This document shows positions 1 through 10,083 of a DNA stretch of 64,000 bases, one piece after another (within the stretch, counting starts at the first letter, position 1; each line of letters opens with the position of its first letter). The notes beneath the pieces are model-generated. The model was not told the origin of the DNA, did no database searches, and was given only the letters and a program-made list of their open reading frames with translations. Source of the stretch: Oceaniferula flava. Lineage in GTDB: Bacteria; Verrucomicrobiota; Verrucomicrobiia; Verrucomicrobiales; Akkermansiaceae. The translations under genes and the position numbers were made by a program. The stretch spans positions 1-64,000 of the forward strand of contig NZ_JAFBGL010000013.1 of assembly GCF_016811075.1 (NCBI RefSeq), given 5' to 3'.

Positions 1-451
1 TTCGGAGCGGCGGGCGGAACCTACTCGAAAATCGTTTCAGGTCAATATCTTTTGGCCACAAAATCACACTTTTTTGACAACAAGGCCACAACCCATTGTT
101 TTACAAGGGTTCCAAGAATCCATTTTTTTGAGCCTCCAAGAGGGAATGGTGGTGAATTACGTCTATCTATTCAACTCAGATGCAGTTTTGTGTCGTTTTG
201 GTCATTTGGAATGCCATTTAAGCACTCTCTATTACGCGGACAACTGCCATATGAGCTTCTGAGTCTTACTCCAACGCTTGCAGATAGCGTGCCACTTATT
301 GATTAATATGGGGTTAGCTATATGAAAGTGTGATTGAACGCCTCCACCAAGAGGGAATCGCCCTAGATCCATTGCCACTGGTTTTTCCTAGACAGCAAGC
401 CAGTTCCCGTATGGTTTAAGGGCGGTTTAAGAACCACCTATACTACTACAT
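1..451. other. Non-coding upstream region, no gene recognised
   Basis: I see no convincing gene here. An 84-codon open frame at 52-306 has no recognisable motif and its composition is unlike the coding regions that follow. The stretch is AT-rich up to about 320 and probably holds the end of an upstream intergenic region and the promoter of the transporter operon that starts at 452. Confidence 0.5.
413..431 (+). promoter_or_regulatory. Direct repeat GGTTTAAG x2 upstream of transporter operon
   Basis: Two copies of GGTTTAAG lie at 413-420 and 424-431, that is 11 bp apart (about one helical turn), 21 bp before the start codon of the substrate-binding protein. The spacing suits a regulator binding site or a promoter element. 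This is inference; the repeat could be chance. Confidence 0.25.
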
Positions 452-1360
452 ATGAAACGAGAACGTATCCTCAAAGGTGCCGGTCTGGCATCTCTCATCA
501 TCGGCGCAGTGGCATTCAGCAGCTGCGGTAAGACAGAAAACAGCGACAGCTCAGCGGACGAATCCGCCAAGGTGCTGCGCTTTTCAGCCATTCCCGACCA
601 AGACACCACGGCCCAGTCCGAGCGATACGGCCCTGCAGCCAAGTGGCTCGCCGAGCAACTGGACATTGAAGTCGAGTTCGTGCCATCCAGCGATTACGAT
701 GCCTCGGTCACCAAATTTGAAAACGGCGACATCCAACTGGCCTGGTTCGGTGGAGTTTCCGGAGTGAAAGCTCGCAATGCGGTCGAAGGATCCCGCGCTC
801 TGGTTTCAGGAGCAAAAGACCTCAAGTTCAAGTCCTACTTTGTTGCCCACCCATCGACTGGACTGACCAAGTCCGACGAATTTCCCACTGCGATGAAAGG
901 CAAGACCTTCACTTTCGGAAGTGCGGGTTCCACTTCCGGCTGCATCATGCCGGCTCACTTCATCGTCAAAAACACCGATACCGGCCCTCTCGACTTCTTC
1001 AGCAAGGTCGGTTTCTCCGGCGCACATGACAAAACAGCCCTGCAGGTGCAAGCTGGCACCTTTGAAGTAGGCGCGATGAACTTCAGCACATATGAGCGTA
1101 TGGTAAAGGAAGGCACCATCGCCCCCGAAAAGTGCCCCGTCATCTGGGAAACGCCCACCTACGCCGACTACAACTTCACCGCCAGTGGTGAACTGGACAA
1201 GACCTTTGGCGAAGGCTTCACCGACAAGCTTCAAGAACTGCTTGTGAACTGCAAGGACCCCGCTGTCCTGAAGGCTTTTGATCGCGACGGATTCGTTCAG
1301 GTCGACAATGCCACCTTCCAAGGCATCGCCGATGTGATGAAAAGTGTGAAGTTGAAATAA
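452..1360 (+). CDS. PhnD-type oxyanion ABC transporter substrate-binding lipoprotein
   Basis: A 302-residue extracytoplasmic solute-binding protein of the PhnD superfamily. The N-terminus has basic residues, a hydrophobic stretch and a lipobox-like FSSC around residues 22-25, so it is probably a lipoprotein. The mature part starts with VLRFSAIPDQD and contains DIQLAWFGG, both typical of phosphonate/phosphite/selenate binding proteins, and a GSAGSTSG ligand-loop stretch near residue 155. It heads an operon with an ATPase (1452) and a fused permease (2194). The IPD...LAWFGG signature together with a fused permease resembles transporters annotated as putative selenate importers, and selA lies 9 kb away. 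Phosphonate or phosphite cannot be excluded. Family confidence is high, substrate confidence low. Confidence 0.85.
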   Translation: MKRERILKGAGLASLIIGAVAFSSCGKTENSDSSADESAKVLRFSAIPDQDTTAQSERYGPAAKWLAEQLDIEVEFVPSSDYDASVTKFENGDIQLAWFGGVSGVKARNAVEGSRALVSGAKDLKFKSYFVAHPSTGLTKSDEFPTAMKGKTFTFGSAGSTSGCIMPAHFIVKNTDTGPLDFFSKVGFSGAHDKTALQVQAGTFEVGAMNFSTYERMVKEGTIAPEKCPVIWETPTYADYNFTASGELDKTFGEGFTDKLQELLVNCKDPAVLKAFDRDGFVQVDNATFQGIADVMKSVKLK

Positions 1361-1383
1361 CTTCGCGTCTCGAGACTCCAATC

Positions 1384-1427
1384 AAGACCGAGGTGGCCAG
1401 CTGCCTCGGTCTTCCTTTTCTCTTTTA
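1384..1427 (+). terminator. Stem-loop with T-rich tail after the substrate-binding gene
   Basis: A perfect 10-bp stem (AAGACCGAGG at 1384-1393 with CCTCGGTCTT at 1404-1413) has a 10-nt loop and is followed by a T-rich run to 1427. It lies between the binding-protein and ATPase genes. A partial terminator here would give more binding protein than ATPase and permease, a common arrangement in ABC operons (inference). Confidence 0.7.
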
Positions 1428-1451
1428 AGCGAACCCAAACGACACTGCAGC

Positions 1452-2204
1452 ATGTCTGTCCACCTTAAACAGCTTGGCCACCGTTACGGCGAGCACCGTG
1501 CGCTGCACGACATCTCACTGGATATCAAGGCCGGTGAACAAGTCGCCCTAATCGGCCCTTCCGGCTGCGGCAAAACCACCCTGCTGCGGCTCATCGGCAC
1601 GCAGATGATTCCAACAGAAGGCAGCGTTGAAGTCCTGTCCCAGCACCCGGCCGAACTGAATACTCACACGCTGCGGCAGCTTCGACACCAAATAGCCACC
1701 ATCCCCCAACATCTTGGGCTGGTTCCCAATGTGCGAGTAATTCGCAATGTCCTCAACGGAGGACTCGGCAAGCTGGGGCTGATGGATACGGTGCGGCAGA
1801 GCCTGACACCGAGTCGACAAGAACGGCAGATGGCTCATGAATTGTTAGACCGCGCCGGTATTGGCGAAAAACTTTACGATCGCACCGACAGCCTGTCCGG
1901 AGGCCAGCAGCAGCGGGTAGCCGTGGCTCGCGCACTCTATCAAAAACCATCCATCATTCTCGCCGACGAGCCGGTTTCCGCCGTCGATCCCATGAGGGCA
2001 CGTGACATGATCCGCCTGCTGATCGATCTCTCGAAGCAGGAAGAGATCACCTTAATTGTCTCCATTCACAATCTTGAGCTCGCACGTGAATTCTTCCCTC
2101 GATTGATCGGGCTCCGTGCCGGACAGCTCGCTTTTGACTCCGCTGTGAGTGAACTCAGCGATGAACAATGCAGGGCCCTCTATCAACTCGACCATGACGC
2201 CTGA
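1452..2204 (+). CDS. PhnC-type ABC transporter ATP-binding protein
   Basis: A 250-residue ABC ATPase. Walker A GPSGCGKTT is near residue 35, the signature LSGGQQQRVAVARAL near 148 and Walker B IILADEP near 171, followed by a switch-histidine region (VSIHN). Length and the SAVDP after Walker B fit the PhnC family. It powers import with the permease at 2194, whose start overlaps this stop codon by 11 bp, suggesting translational coupling. Substrate as for the binding protein: a phosphorus or selenium oxyanion. Confidence 0.88.
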   Translation: MSVHLKQLGHRYGEHRALHDISLDIKAGEQVALIGPSGCGKTTLLRLIGTQMIPTEGSVEVLSQHPAELNTHTLRQLRHQIATIPQHLGLVPNVRVIRNVLNGGLGKLGLMDTVRQSLTPSRQERQMAHELLDRAGIGEKLYDRTDSLSGGQQQRVAVARALYQKPSIILADEPVSAVDPMRARDMIRLLIDLSKQEEITLIVSIHNLELAREFFPRLIGLRAGQLAFDSAVSELSDEQCRALYQLDHDA

Positions 2205-3984
2205 GCCTCATCGACCACTCGGCAGTTCGTTCAGTGGGCGCAAGCTCACGGTTCTAGGTCTGTTAGTCACACTGCTTCTCTCCAGCTGGTGGCTCGGCCC
2301 GCTGCATGAAGATTTGAGCACAGGAAAAAGCGACGGTCTTCTCGAGGCCGCTTTGCACCCGGGCTTCAGCGACCAGAGCCGGAGCCTACCAGACGATGCC
2401 ACTCCCTTCATGGAGCGCATCCTCGGAGAGCTCGGCAGCACGATTCGCTACGCCATCATCGCGATGAGCATGGCAGTGCCGACAGGTATTCTGTTAGGAC
2501 TAGCAGCATCGACATCCTGGTGGCCAGACCGCGGACGCATCCGGCTTATACTCCGCCCGATCTACCTCTTCACCCGAACCTTCATCACGCTGATGCGTTC
2601 GATTCACGAGTTGATCTGGGCCTTGCTTTTTGTCTCCGCCATCGGCAGTGAACCGATCACCGCCTGTGTGGCTTTGACGCTCCCCTTCGGTGGCACACTC
2701 GCCAAAGTTTTTTCAGAAATCATCGACGAGCAACACAAAGCTGCGCGCGAGCAGCTAGTCACTTCTGGTGCCAGACCTATGCAGGCGTTTTTTGCCAGCA
2801 TCCTGCCCCAAGCCGTGCCGGACATGACCACTTACACACTTTATCGCTTCGAGTGTGCATTGCGATCCTCAGCCGTGTTAGGCTTCATCGGTATCGAAAC
2901 GATTGGCCTCTCCATCAAGCGATCTTTTGAAAACAACTTTTACAACGAGCTATGGACCGAGCTCTACCTTTTGATCATCGTGATCATTGCAGTCGATCTG
3001 TTAGGTTCCTTGCTACGTTATCGTCTCAACACCATCCCCTCACGCACGAAGGCACTCAGCCAATCGCCCGACATCGATGAACTGAAGAAAAAAGCTCCCC
3101 GCTGGCAGCTCACGCGCATCCTTGGCTGGGCCACCATTCTACTGATTACCCTCTCCTGGTTTCCCAACTTGGCCGGGATTCAAGCGGAAGAGCTGACCAA
3201 GGCCCCAATTGGAAAGTCCCGCTCCGAACGAATGGAGACCTTTGGCAAGCGTCTCACTCCAGCTCCGGTGCGTGAGAGTGGCGACTGGGCAGATGCGATC
3301 CCCTGGGCGCAAGAACTTTGGACAACCAGTGGCAAGGCCGCTCTGCTGAATACCGTCGCGATGGCAACAGCCGCCATCATCCTCTCAGGCTTCGCGGCCT
3401 GGATCATGATCCCCTGGGCTAGCAGAGCTCTGGCCACCGCTCATCCTCTCGGCCTTTTCAATGGAAAGTTCAGTTGGCTCAAATCCACGGTGTGGAAATC
3501 CACAGGTTTTCTAACAAGGTCGCTATTCATCATCAGCCGAGCCATTCCGGAATACATTTATGCCTACCTGCTGATTGGCATTCTCGGTATCAGCGCGTGG
3601 CCACTGGTCATTGCGCTCGCCTTACACAACTTTGGCATCCTTGGCCGACTTTGGGGTGAGGTGATGGAAAACCAGCCAGCAGCCAGGGCGCAGCATGTGA
3701 TCTTACACGGTGGCAGTCGCTGGCAGAGCTACCTCGCGAGCTACATGCCGGAAAGTTTCAACCGCTTCCTCATGTATCTCTTCTACCGCTGGGAAACCTG
3801 TGTGCGAGAAGCCACCATCCTCGGCATGTTAGGGGTGGCCTCACTCGGCTATGAAATTCAAATTGCACGCAACTTCTCACGCGCTTACGACGAGATGTTC
3901 TTCTTCGTCCTGTTAGGAGCGGCGATCGTCTTTGTTGGCGACCTTGTGTCCCTCGCACTGCGATACAAACTCCGCAATGACTAG
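2194..3984 (+). CDS. Fused double-domain PhnE-type ABC permease
   Basis: 596 residues if started at the ATG at 2194, which overlaps the ATPase stop; an upstream ATG at 2149 would give a 56-bp overlap and is less likely. Two homologous membrane halves are joined in one chain, each with several hydrophobic helices (for example around IRYAIIAMSMAVPTGILLG in the first half and AIILSGFAAWIMIPW in the second) and each ending in a permease EAA-like region (EQLVTSGARPMQAF and RAQHVILHGGSRWQSY). A normal PhnE is about 270 residues, so this single protein probably replaces a permease homodimer. The reading frame is continuous, so this is a genuine fusion rather than a frameshift artefact. Confidence 0.85.
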   Translation: MTPEPHRPLGSSFSGRKLTVLGLLVTLLLSSWWLGPLHEDLSTGKSDGLLEAALHPGFSDQSRSLPDDATPFMERILGELGSTIRYAIIAMSMAVPTGILLGLAASTSWWPDRGRIRLILRPIYLFTRTFITLMRSIHELIWALLFVSAIGSEPITACVALTLPFGGTLAKVFSEIIDEQHKAAREQLVTSGARPMQAFFASILPQAVPDMTTYTLYRFECALRSSAVLGFIGIETIGLSIKRSFENNFYNELWTELYLLIIVIIAVDLLGSLLRYRLNTIPSRTKALSQSPDIDELKKKAPRWQLTRILGWATILLITLSWFPNLAGIQAEELTKAPIGKSRSERMETFGKRLTPAPVRESGDWADAIPWAQELWTTSGKAALLNTVAMATAAIILSGFAAWIMIPWASRALATAHPLGLFNGKFSWLKSTVWKSTGFLTRSLFIISRAIPEYIYAYLLIGILGISAWPLVIALALHNFGILGRLWGEVMENQPAARAQHVILHGGSRWQSYLASYMPESFNRFLMYLFYRWETCVREATILGMLGVASLGYEIQIARNFSRAYDEMFFFVLLGAAIVFVGDLVSLALRYKLRND

Positions 3985-4006
3985 CCCCCTGCCCCAAATG
4001 AACGGC

Positions 4007-5128
4007 TCAGCGCCAGTCGGGGTTATCCTCTTTCTCAAGGTCAATCCGGTCGGCGAGATTGCGGGCTTTCACACGGTGATCGCGCTTGGCACGTCGTTCG
4101 GATAGCTGGCGCAACTTTTTCTGACGCTTCTCCAGCTTTTCAATTTCCTCATCGAGTTTGAGATAGCTTTCGTAGCGACCTTCATCCAGTTCGCCCGATT
4201 CCACGGCGGCGCGGATGGCGCAGCCTTTGTCGTTGCCATGTTTACAATCGTGAAACTTGCACTGGGCGGTCAGTGCCTCGACATCGGCAAAGCTTTCTCG
4301 CAGCGTTTGCTCATCGGTCCACATCTGGATCTCGCGCATCCCAGGGTTATCGATCAAAATCCCACCGTCATCCAACAAGATCAACTCGCGTGCGGTGGTA
4401 GTGTGGCGCCCTTTGCCGGTGGCTTCATTGACATCACCAGTCCACTGAAACTCTTCACCTAACAACTGGTTCACCAAGGTTGATTTGCCCACTCCACTGG
4501 ATCCGACCATCGTGATTGAGACTCCGGGTTGGAGGTAATTCTTAAGCACTTCCAAGCCCTCATCCCTGACGGCGGAAGTGACAAAAACATCGGCCTCATC
4601 GTCGAGCTCGCGAATGATCTCGGCGGCCTCCTCGCTTTGCTCCGCAGGGAACATATCCGATTTATTGACCAGAACCACGGCCTTGGAGCCACTGCGGCGA
4701 ATGAGCATGAAGTAGCGTTCCATGCGGCGCGGGTTAAAATCCGATCCGGCATCGGTGACCACCACCACCACGTTGACATTGGCGGCAATCACCTGCTCCA
4801 TGGTGCTTTTCCCAGGGAGTTTCCGGGAAAAGCAGGTTTGCCGCGGCAGGCGCGCGCGGATCATGTTCTCGCCATCTTCGTTTTTGGCAAGCTCCAGGGC
4901 CACCCAGTCTCCGACGGCCGGCAGTTCGGCATCGGACGAGGCATCATGATACACCTTACCGCTCATCACCACTTCACGTTCGCAAACGTCCTCCTCATCA
5001 TCGATGAAGAGTGCCCCGTAGGTGATTTTATTATCGCGGATGAGGCGTGCCGGCACGCATTTCTTCAGAGAAAGCTTATCAAAGTCTTTCTGAAATTCTG
5101 TGTTCCAGCCGAGGTCGTTGAGAGTCAC
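4007..5128 (-). CDS. rsgA: Ribosome small-subunit-dependent GTPase RsgA
   Basis: A 373-residue circularly permuted GTPase that acts in late 30S subunit assembly. An N-terminal OB-fold-like part comes first, then the permuted G motifs: VLVNKSD (G4), GSSGVGKSTLVNQL (G1/P-loop), TTARELILL (G2) and DNPGMRE (G3). A C-terminal zinc-binding segment follows (CKFHDCKHGNDKGC). The tail is rich in Lys and Arg, suiting rRNA contact. It is the last gene of the gcvTHP-DUF5069-rsgA minus-strand run, 43 bp after its neighbour, and converges on the permease gene. Confidence 0.95.
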   Translation of the reverse strand: MTLNDLGWNTEFQKDFDKLSLKKCVPARLIRDNKITYGALFIDDEEDVCEREVVMSGKVYHDASSDAELPAVGDWVALELAKNEDGENMIRARLPRQTCFSRKLPGKSTMEQVIAANVNVVVVVTDAGSDFNPRRMERYFMLIRRSGSKAVVLVNKSDMFPAEQSEEAAEIIRELDDEADVFVTSAVRDEGLEVLKNYLQPGVSITMVGSSGVGKSTLVNQLLGEEFQWTGDVNEATGKGRHTTTARELILLDDGGILIDNPGMREIQMWTDEQTLRESFADVEALTAQCKFHDCKHGNDKGCAIRAAVESGELDEGRYESYLKLDEEIEKLEKRQKKLRQLSERRAKRDHRVKARNLADRIDLEKEDNPDWR

Positions 5129-5171
5129 TCGAGTTTTTTAGACAGGATTCACACGATTGGGCAGGCTTTTT

Positions 5172-5594
5172 TTACTGCCGTCCTTCATCGACGTCGATGA
5201 AATCGAAGAAGGTGATGATATCGTCTCGGTCGTTCCACCCGGCCTCGTCCTTGCGGAATGCGAGGCGATCGGTCATGTCGTCACGATAGCCACGGCTCTG
5301 CATGTAGCTGTTCCACCAAGTGAGTTCGAGCTCGCCGCGCGGGTTTCCATTTTCCCGGCACCATGCCAGAGCCTCTTCATCAGAGGCTCCGCCTAACACC
5401 TTGTCCCGAAGGTCGGTGTAGTCCACGCCCAGGAACTGACAGGTCCACAGGTCCATGCCCCCGCCCAGATTCTCGATGTAATCACTTTCGAGCTTTCCTT
5501 CCGAGTGCAGACGGATCTTGTCACACAATCGGGGGAAATAGAGCATTCCATTGATTTCATCGCGCGGGCTTCTTGGGGCTTGGTAGTCAGACAT
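5172..5594 (-). CDS. DUF5069 family protein
   Basis: A 140-residue small soluble protein. The pattern PRSPRDEINGMLYFPRLCDKIR, then FLGVDYTDLRDKV and EEALAWCREN, matches the DUF5069 family, which is frequent in Verrucomicrobia and has no assigned function. The C-terminal half is acidic and aromatic (TWWNSYM, DDIITFFDFIDVDE). It lies 45 bp downstream of gcvP and 43 bp upstream of rsgA, so it is probably co-transcribed. Co-location with glycine cleavage genes is the only functional hint. Confidence 0.75.
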   Translation of the reverse strand: MSDYQAPRSPRDEINGMLYFPRLCDKIRLHSEGKLESDYIENLGGGMDLWTCQFLGVDYTDLRDKVLGGASDEEALAWCRENGNPRGELELTWWNSYMQSRGYRDDMTDRLAFRKDEAGWNDRDDIITFFDFIDVDEGRQ

Positions 5595-5639
5595 GTCAGA
5601 TCTCCGGTGTTCGGGTGGATGGTGATGACCGAGGGATGA

Positions 5640-8462
5640 CTACTCGGAGTAGGCTTCCATGCCTGCGCAGGAGCAGACCAGGTTGCGGTCGCCGTGCACA
5701 TTATCAATCCGACCGACTGCTGGCCAGAATTTATGATCGCGCTGAGCGGGCATTGGATAGGCGGCTTGCTCACGACCGTAGGAGTGCGTCCAGCTATCGC
5801 TGATGACCATCTCGGCGGTGTGCGGTGCATTTTTCAGCACGTTGTCCTCTTTATCGCTGCGACCATCGATCACGGCCTGGATTTCATCGCGGATGGAAAT
5901 CATCGCATCGCAGAACTTATCAAGCTCGGCTTTAGACTCGGACTCGGTGGGCTCAATCATCAGAGTGCCGCCGACCGGCCAACTCATGGTGGGTGAATGG
6001 TAGCCGTAATCCATCAGACGCTTGGCGACATCCTCCACCGTGATTCCGCTCGCATCGGAGACAGGGCGAAGATCGATAATGCACTCGTGCGCGACCAGGC
6101 CTTTGTTGCCGGTGTAGAGCACAGGGAAGGAATCGTCCAGACGCTTGGCCACGTAGTTCGCATTGAGAATGGCCATCTTGGTGGCTTCGGTGAGGCCATC
6201 GGCACCCATCATGGCGATGTACATCCACGAAATGGTGTTGATACTCGCACTACCATAAGCGGCGGAGCAAACCGGATCGGCTTCATTTTCCATCATCTGG
6301 TGCCCGGGAAGATAAGGAACCAGCTGCTCGGCCACACCAATCGGGCCAACGCCTGGTCCACCACCGCCGTGAGGGATGCAGAAGGTTTTATGCAAATTCA
6401 AGTGGCACACATCCGCGCCGATTTGGCCGGGGCTGGTGAGTCCCACCTGCGCATTCATGTTTGCGCCATCCATGTAAACCTGACCGCCGTTCGCGTGGAT
6501 CGCCTCGCAGATTTCCACGATCGTTTCCTCGTAAACTCCGTGAGTCGAAGGATAGGTAATCATCAGGGCTCCCAAGTTATCTGCGTATTTTTCCGCCTTG
6601 GCCTTCAGATCGGTAACATCGATGTTGCCGGCTTCGTCACAGGCAACGGGAACCACCTTGAAGCCCACCATCACCGCTGAGGCCGGGTTGGTTCCGTGTG
6701 CGGATGTTGGGATGATGCAGATGTTCCGTTCTTCATCACCATTGGCCATGTGGTAACGGCGGATAGCTAACAGACCTGCGTATTCCCCTTGAGATCCAGC
6801 ATTTGGCTGGAGGGAAACGGCGGCAAATCCGGTGATCCGAGCCAACCAGTCAGAAAGTTCATCAAGCATCGCGCGGTAGCCCACGGTCTGGTCGTCTGGA
6901 GCGAAGGGGTGAATGTTCCCCACCTCAGGCCAGCTCAGCGGCATCATTTCAGCTGTGGCGTTGAGTTTCATGGTGCAGGAACCAAGCGCGATCATGGATT
7001 CGTTCAGCGCCAGATCCTTTTTCTCAAGCCGTGCCACGTAGCGCAGCATTTCGGTCTCGGAGTGGTAAAGGTTGAACACGGGAGCGGTGCAGAAATCCGA
7101 TTCACGGTTGTGAACTTCATTCCAGTTAGGTCCGTCCGCCAGTTCACTGTCGGCTTTCTCAATGCCAAAGACCTGCAGCAGGCTCTTGCCGTCTTCGCAA
7201 GTGAAGGTTTCATCGCAGGCGATGCTGACGTGATCAGCATCGACACGGCGCAGGTTGTATCCCAGCTCCACAGCTGCAGCCAAATACTCATCAGCTTTAG
7301 CTGGCACCTTGATAGTGATGGTATCGAAGAATTGATCGCTCACGAGTTCGAAGCCACCTTGGGTCAACGAAGCAGCGAGAATACGTGCGCAGGTGTTGGC
7401 TTTGTTAGCGATGCGCTTCAGTCCGTCAGGTCCGTGATAAACGGCATACATAGAAGCCATCACTGCCAACAGAACTTGAGCGGTGCAGATGTTAGAGGTC
7501 GCTTTATCGCGGCGGATATGCTGCTCACGAGTCTGCAATGCCAGACGGTATCCCGGTTTCCCTTGGGCATCGACCGAGACACCAATGAGGCGGCCGGGCA
7601 TCTTACGTTTCAGTTTGTCCGTGCAGGACATGAACGCAGCGTGTGGACCGCCAAAGCCGAATGGCACGCCGAAGCGCTGGCTGTTACCCACGCAGATATC
7701 GGCACCAAATTCGCCAGGAGCGCGCAGGACGGTGAGAGCTAACAGATCAGCAGCCACAATGGCCAAGGCCCCGGCAGCGTGTGCTTTCTCGACAAACTCA
7801 CTGTAGTCCTCGATGGTTCCGAGGGTGTCTGGGTATTGCACCAGAACGGCAAAAAGTCCCTCACAAGCTGCGGGGTCGAAGCTTTTCCAATCGCCCACCT
7901 CGATTTGAATTCCCAAAGGCTCTGCCCGGGTTTTTACCACATCGATGGTTTGCGGATGACAGCTATCAGCCACAAACATCGTGGTGCCTTTACGATTACC
8001 TGACTTGGCCAGTGCCATGGCTTCGGCAGCGGCGGTGCCTTCGTCTAACAAAGAAGCTCCGGCAACATCAAGACCTGTGAGATCCGAGATCAATGTCTGG
8101 AAATTCAGCAGAGCTTCGAGACGACCTTGGGCAATCTCGGCCTGATAAGGGGTGTAGGCGGTGTACCAACCTGGATTTTCCAGAATGTTCCGCTGGATCA
8201 CGGGAGGCACGATGGTGCCGCTGTATCCTTGACCGATGAAACTCTTGAGAACTTTATTTTCCCCCATGATCCCGCGCAAGCGATCGAGTGCTCCAGTTTC
8301 ACTGAGTGCGTCAGGAAGTTCGAGAGGTGCCCCGCCGCGGATGTTGGCCGGCACAGCGTCTTCGATCAGATCGACGATGCGATCATAACCGAGTTCTTTA
8401 ATCATCGACTCACGGGTGTCACCTACGCTGCCTACATGGCGGCTACAGAAATTATTATACAT
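5640..8462 (-). CDS. gcvP: Glycine dehydrogenase (decarboxylating), P-protein
   Basis: A 940-residue single-chain P-protein. It decarboxylates glycine with pyridoxal phosphate and passes the aminomethyl group to the lipoyl arm of GcvH. The PLP lysine lies in [18 protein letters not shown], followed by the glycine-rich loop typical of the family. The N-terminal half (RHVGS...GYSGT...[15 protein letters not shown]) and the C-terminal half ([18 protein letters not shown]) are both intact and the length is normal. It is the third gene of gcvT-gcvH-gcvP. No Shine-Dalgarno sequence precedes the ATG. Confidence 0.97.
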   Translation of the reverse strand: MYNNFCSRHVGSVGDTRESMIKELGYDRIVDLIEDAVPANIRGGAPLELPDALSETGALDRLRGIMGENKVLKSFIGQGYSGTIVPPVIQRNILENPGWYTAYTPYQAEIAQGRLEALLNFQTLISDLTGLDVAGASLLDEGTAAAEAMALAKSGNRKGTTMFVADSCHPQTIDVVKTRAEPLGIQIEVGDWKSFDPAACEGLFAVLVQYPDTLGTIEDYSEFVEKAHAAGALAIVAADLLALTVLRAPGEFGADICVGNSQRFGVPFGFGGPHAAFMSCTDKLKRKMPGRLIGVSVDAQGKPGYRLALQTREQHIRRDKATSNICTAQVLLAVMASMYAVYHGPDGLKRIANKANTCARILAASLTQGGFELVSDQFFDTITIKVPAKADEYLAAAVELGYNLRRVDADHVSIACDETFTCEDGKSLLQVFGIEKADSELADGPNWNEVHNRESDFCTAPVFNLYHSETEMLRYVARLEKKDLALNESMIALGSCTMKLNATAEMMPLSWPEVGNIHPFAPDDQTVGYRAMLDELSDWLARITGFAAVSLQPNAGSQGEYAGLLAIRRYHMANGDEERNICIIPTSAHGTNPASAVMVGFKVVPVACDEAGNIDVTDLKAKAEKYADNLGALMITYPSTHGVYEETIVEICEAIHANGGQVYMDGANMNAQVGLTSPGQIGADVCHLNLHKTFCIPHGGGGPGVGPIGVAEQLVPYLPGHQMMENEADPVCSAAYGSASINTISWMYIAMMGADGLTEATKMAILNANYVAKRLDDSFPVLYTGNKGLVAHECIIDLRPVSDASGITVEDVAKRLMDYGYHSPTMSWPVGGTLMIEPTESESKAELDKFCDAMISIRDEIQAVIDGRSDKEDNVLKNAPHTAEMVISDSWTHSYGREQAAYPMPAQRDHKFWPAVGRIDNVHGDRNLVCSCAGMEAYSE

Positions 8463-8500
8463 GGGAAATTAGTTAGATTGAGAAAGTGTTAAATGAATAC

Positions 8501-8520
8501 AGGCGTGCCGAAGCACGCCT
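8501..8520 (-). other. C(UUCG)G-capped stem-loop between gcvH and gcvP
   Basis: A perfect 8-bp inverted repeat (AGGCGTGC/GCACGCCT) closes a TTCG loop when read on the minus strand, giving the very stable C(UUCG)G tetraloop. It sits in the 90-bp gap between the gcvH stop and gcvP start. No T-run follows, so it is more likely an mRNA stability or processing element, or a weak attenuator, than a terminator. Confidence 0.6.
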
Positions 8521-8552
8521 GATAGTAAATATTTAGTGGGACATGGCAGAAA

Positions 8553-8930
8553 TCAGCCAATAAGACCTTTGTAGCCTTCGGCATCCATTAGAGCCTCGAC
8601 GGTGGCGACATCGTTGACACGCACTTTGAAGATCCAGCCGGCACCATAAGGATCGGTGTTCACCAGAGCTGGGTCAGCTTCCAGATCGGCGTTGCCTCCG
8701 ACGATTTCACCGGCGATTGGGCAGTAGATATCACTGGCAGCTTTCACGGACTCGACCACAGCGACCGGGTCTCCCGCATCGCAGCTACGGCCATCATCAG
8801 GGAGTTCGACAAAAACAACATCGGTCAGTTCCTCTTGGGCGTGATCGGTAATGCCGACTGTGGCGATACCGTCTTCAAGGAGGATCCACTCGTGATCGGA
8901 GGTGTAGCGAAGATTATCTGGGACGTTCAT
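8553..8930 (-). CDS. gcvH: Glycine cleavage system H-protein
   Basis: 125 residues, normal family length. The lipoylated lysine lies in VVESVKAASDIYCP, and the flanking pattern DEL-like ELPDDG...GDPVAVVES and GEIVGGNADLEADPALVNTDPYGAGWIFKV is canonical. It shuttles the aminomethyl intermediate between GcvP and GcvT. It is 47 bp downstream of gcvT and clearly operonic. Confidence 0.97.
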   Translation of the reverse strand: MNVPDNLRYTSDHEWILLEDGIATVGITDHAQEELTDVVFVELPDDGRSCDAGDPVAVVESVKAASDIYCPIAGEIVGGNADLEADPALVNTDPYGAGWIFKVRVNDVATVEALMDAEGYKGLIG

Positions 8931-8976
8931 AATATAAAAGGTGTCTGATTGTTTGGTTATTTATTTCTGCACTGGA

Positions 8977-10083
8977 TTAGCCCTTCTTGTAAAAGGGTTT
9001 TTTTACGACTTTAGCTTCAAATTTTCGGCCTCGGACATCGATATCGACCAAGGTTCCCAGCTTGGCGCTGGCGACGGGGAGATAGGCCATACCGATCCCC
9101 TCGCGCAGGCTTGGGGAGAGCACCCCACTGGTGAGTTCGGACAGCAGCTCGCCGTCCTTAGAGTAGACCTCGTAATGGGCACGAGGTGGCGCCCCCTTGC
9201 CGGTGTATTTGAGAGCGACCAAGCGCTCTTTCAAGCCATCCTCCTTCTGTTTCACCAGGACATCGCGACCAATGAAGTCTCCTTTTTCCAAGGCGCAAAA
9301 GAAGCCGAGGCCGGCTTCGATCGGGGTGCGGGTCGGCGCGAGATCCGAGCCATTGAGTGGGTAACAAACCTCCAGACGCAGGGAATCGCGAGCGCCCAGG
9401 CCACAGGGTTTGGCACCAGCGTCGATGTATTTCTGGAACCAGGCGCTACCATTGGCAGCCGAGCTGAAAAATTCATAGCCGTCCTCGCCGGTGTAGCCGG
9501 TGCGGCAAACGACGAGTGACTCGCCATCCTGCTCCCAGATGTCCATGCCATTGCGGGCCGGCAGTTCACGTCCGGGGAAGAGCTTGGCAAATAGTGCGGT
9601 CGAGTTCGGTCCCTGCACCGCCATCCCTGCCCAAGCATCACTCTCGTTGGTGAGCGTCAAGCCACCTGCGAGGTGCTTATCGAGCCATGCGTAATCGACA
9701 TCGATCATGGAGGCATTCACCACTAGGAAGATTTTGCCTTCGGCCTGGCGGTAGATGATCAAGTCATCGATCACACCACCGTCTTCATTCAACATGAAAG
9801 TGTATTGCCCCTGACCGACTTCGAGTTTTGAAACGTCGTTGGCCAGAATGGTATTGAGCCATGCCTCGGCGCCTTCGCCTTCGAGGAAAAACTGACCCAT
9901 GTGGGAAATATCGAAAATTCCGACATCCTCTCGCACCGCGGTGTGTTCATCAATGATGCTGGTGTATTGAACGGGCATATTCCAGCCAGCGAAAGGAATC
10001 ATTTTCCCACCCAGTTCAACGTGAAGGGCGGCCAATGGTGTCTCTTGGATATTTTCACTCACGCGGCGGAGAATGTGTGTCAT
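8977..10083 (-). CDS. gcvT: Glycine cleavage system T-protein (aminomethyltransferase)
   Basis: 368 residues from the ATG at 10083; a longer frame to 10143 would run into the selA leader and start, and the family normally begins a few residues before TPLAALHVELGGKMIPFAGW. It transfers the methylene group from the lipoyl arm of GcvH to tetrahydrofolate. Visible signatures are GIFDISHMGQF, CRTGYTGEDGYEFF and SLRLEVCYPLNG. It is first gene of the gcv operon. Only 42 bp separate it from the divergent selA start, leaving no space for a glycine riboswitch. GAAGG lies almost against the ATG, too close for a normal Shine-Dalgarno sequence. Confidence 0.95.
   Translation of the reverse strand: MTHILRRVSENIQETPLAALHVELGGKMIPFAGWNMPVQYTSIIDEHTAVREDVGIFDISHMGQFFLEGEGAEAWLNTILANDVSKLEVGQGQYTFMLNEDGGVIDDLIIYRQAEGKIFLVVNASMIDVDYAWLDKHLAGGLTLTNESDAWAGMAVQGPNSTALFAKLFPGRELPARNGMDIWEQDGESLVVCRTGYTGEDGYEFFSSAANGSAWFQKYIDAGAKPCGLGARDSLRLEVCYPLNGSDLAPTRTPIEAGLGFFCALEKGDFIGRDVLVKQKEDGLKERLVALKYTGKGAPPRAHYEVYSKDGELLSELTSGVLSPSLREGIGMAYLPVASAKLGTLVDIDVRGRKFEAKVVKKPFYKKG

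Noticed and set aside
52-306. 84-codon frame at the left edge
   Set aside because: No motif, poor coding character and overlapping alternative frames; kept as non-coding.
2149-3984. Fused permease as a frameshift or assembly artefact
   Set aside because: The frame is continuous, and both halves carry normal permease motifs and helices; fused PhnE-type permeases exist.
6789-7742. A 317-codon plus-strand frame opposite gcvP
   Set aside because: It is antisense to an intact, highly conserved gcvP and has no protein motif; a shadow frame caused by high GC.
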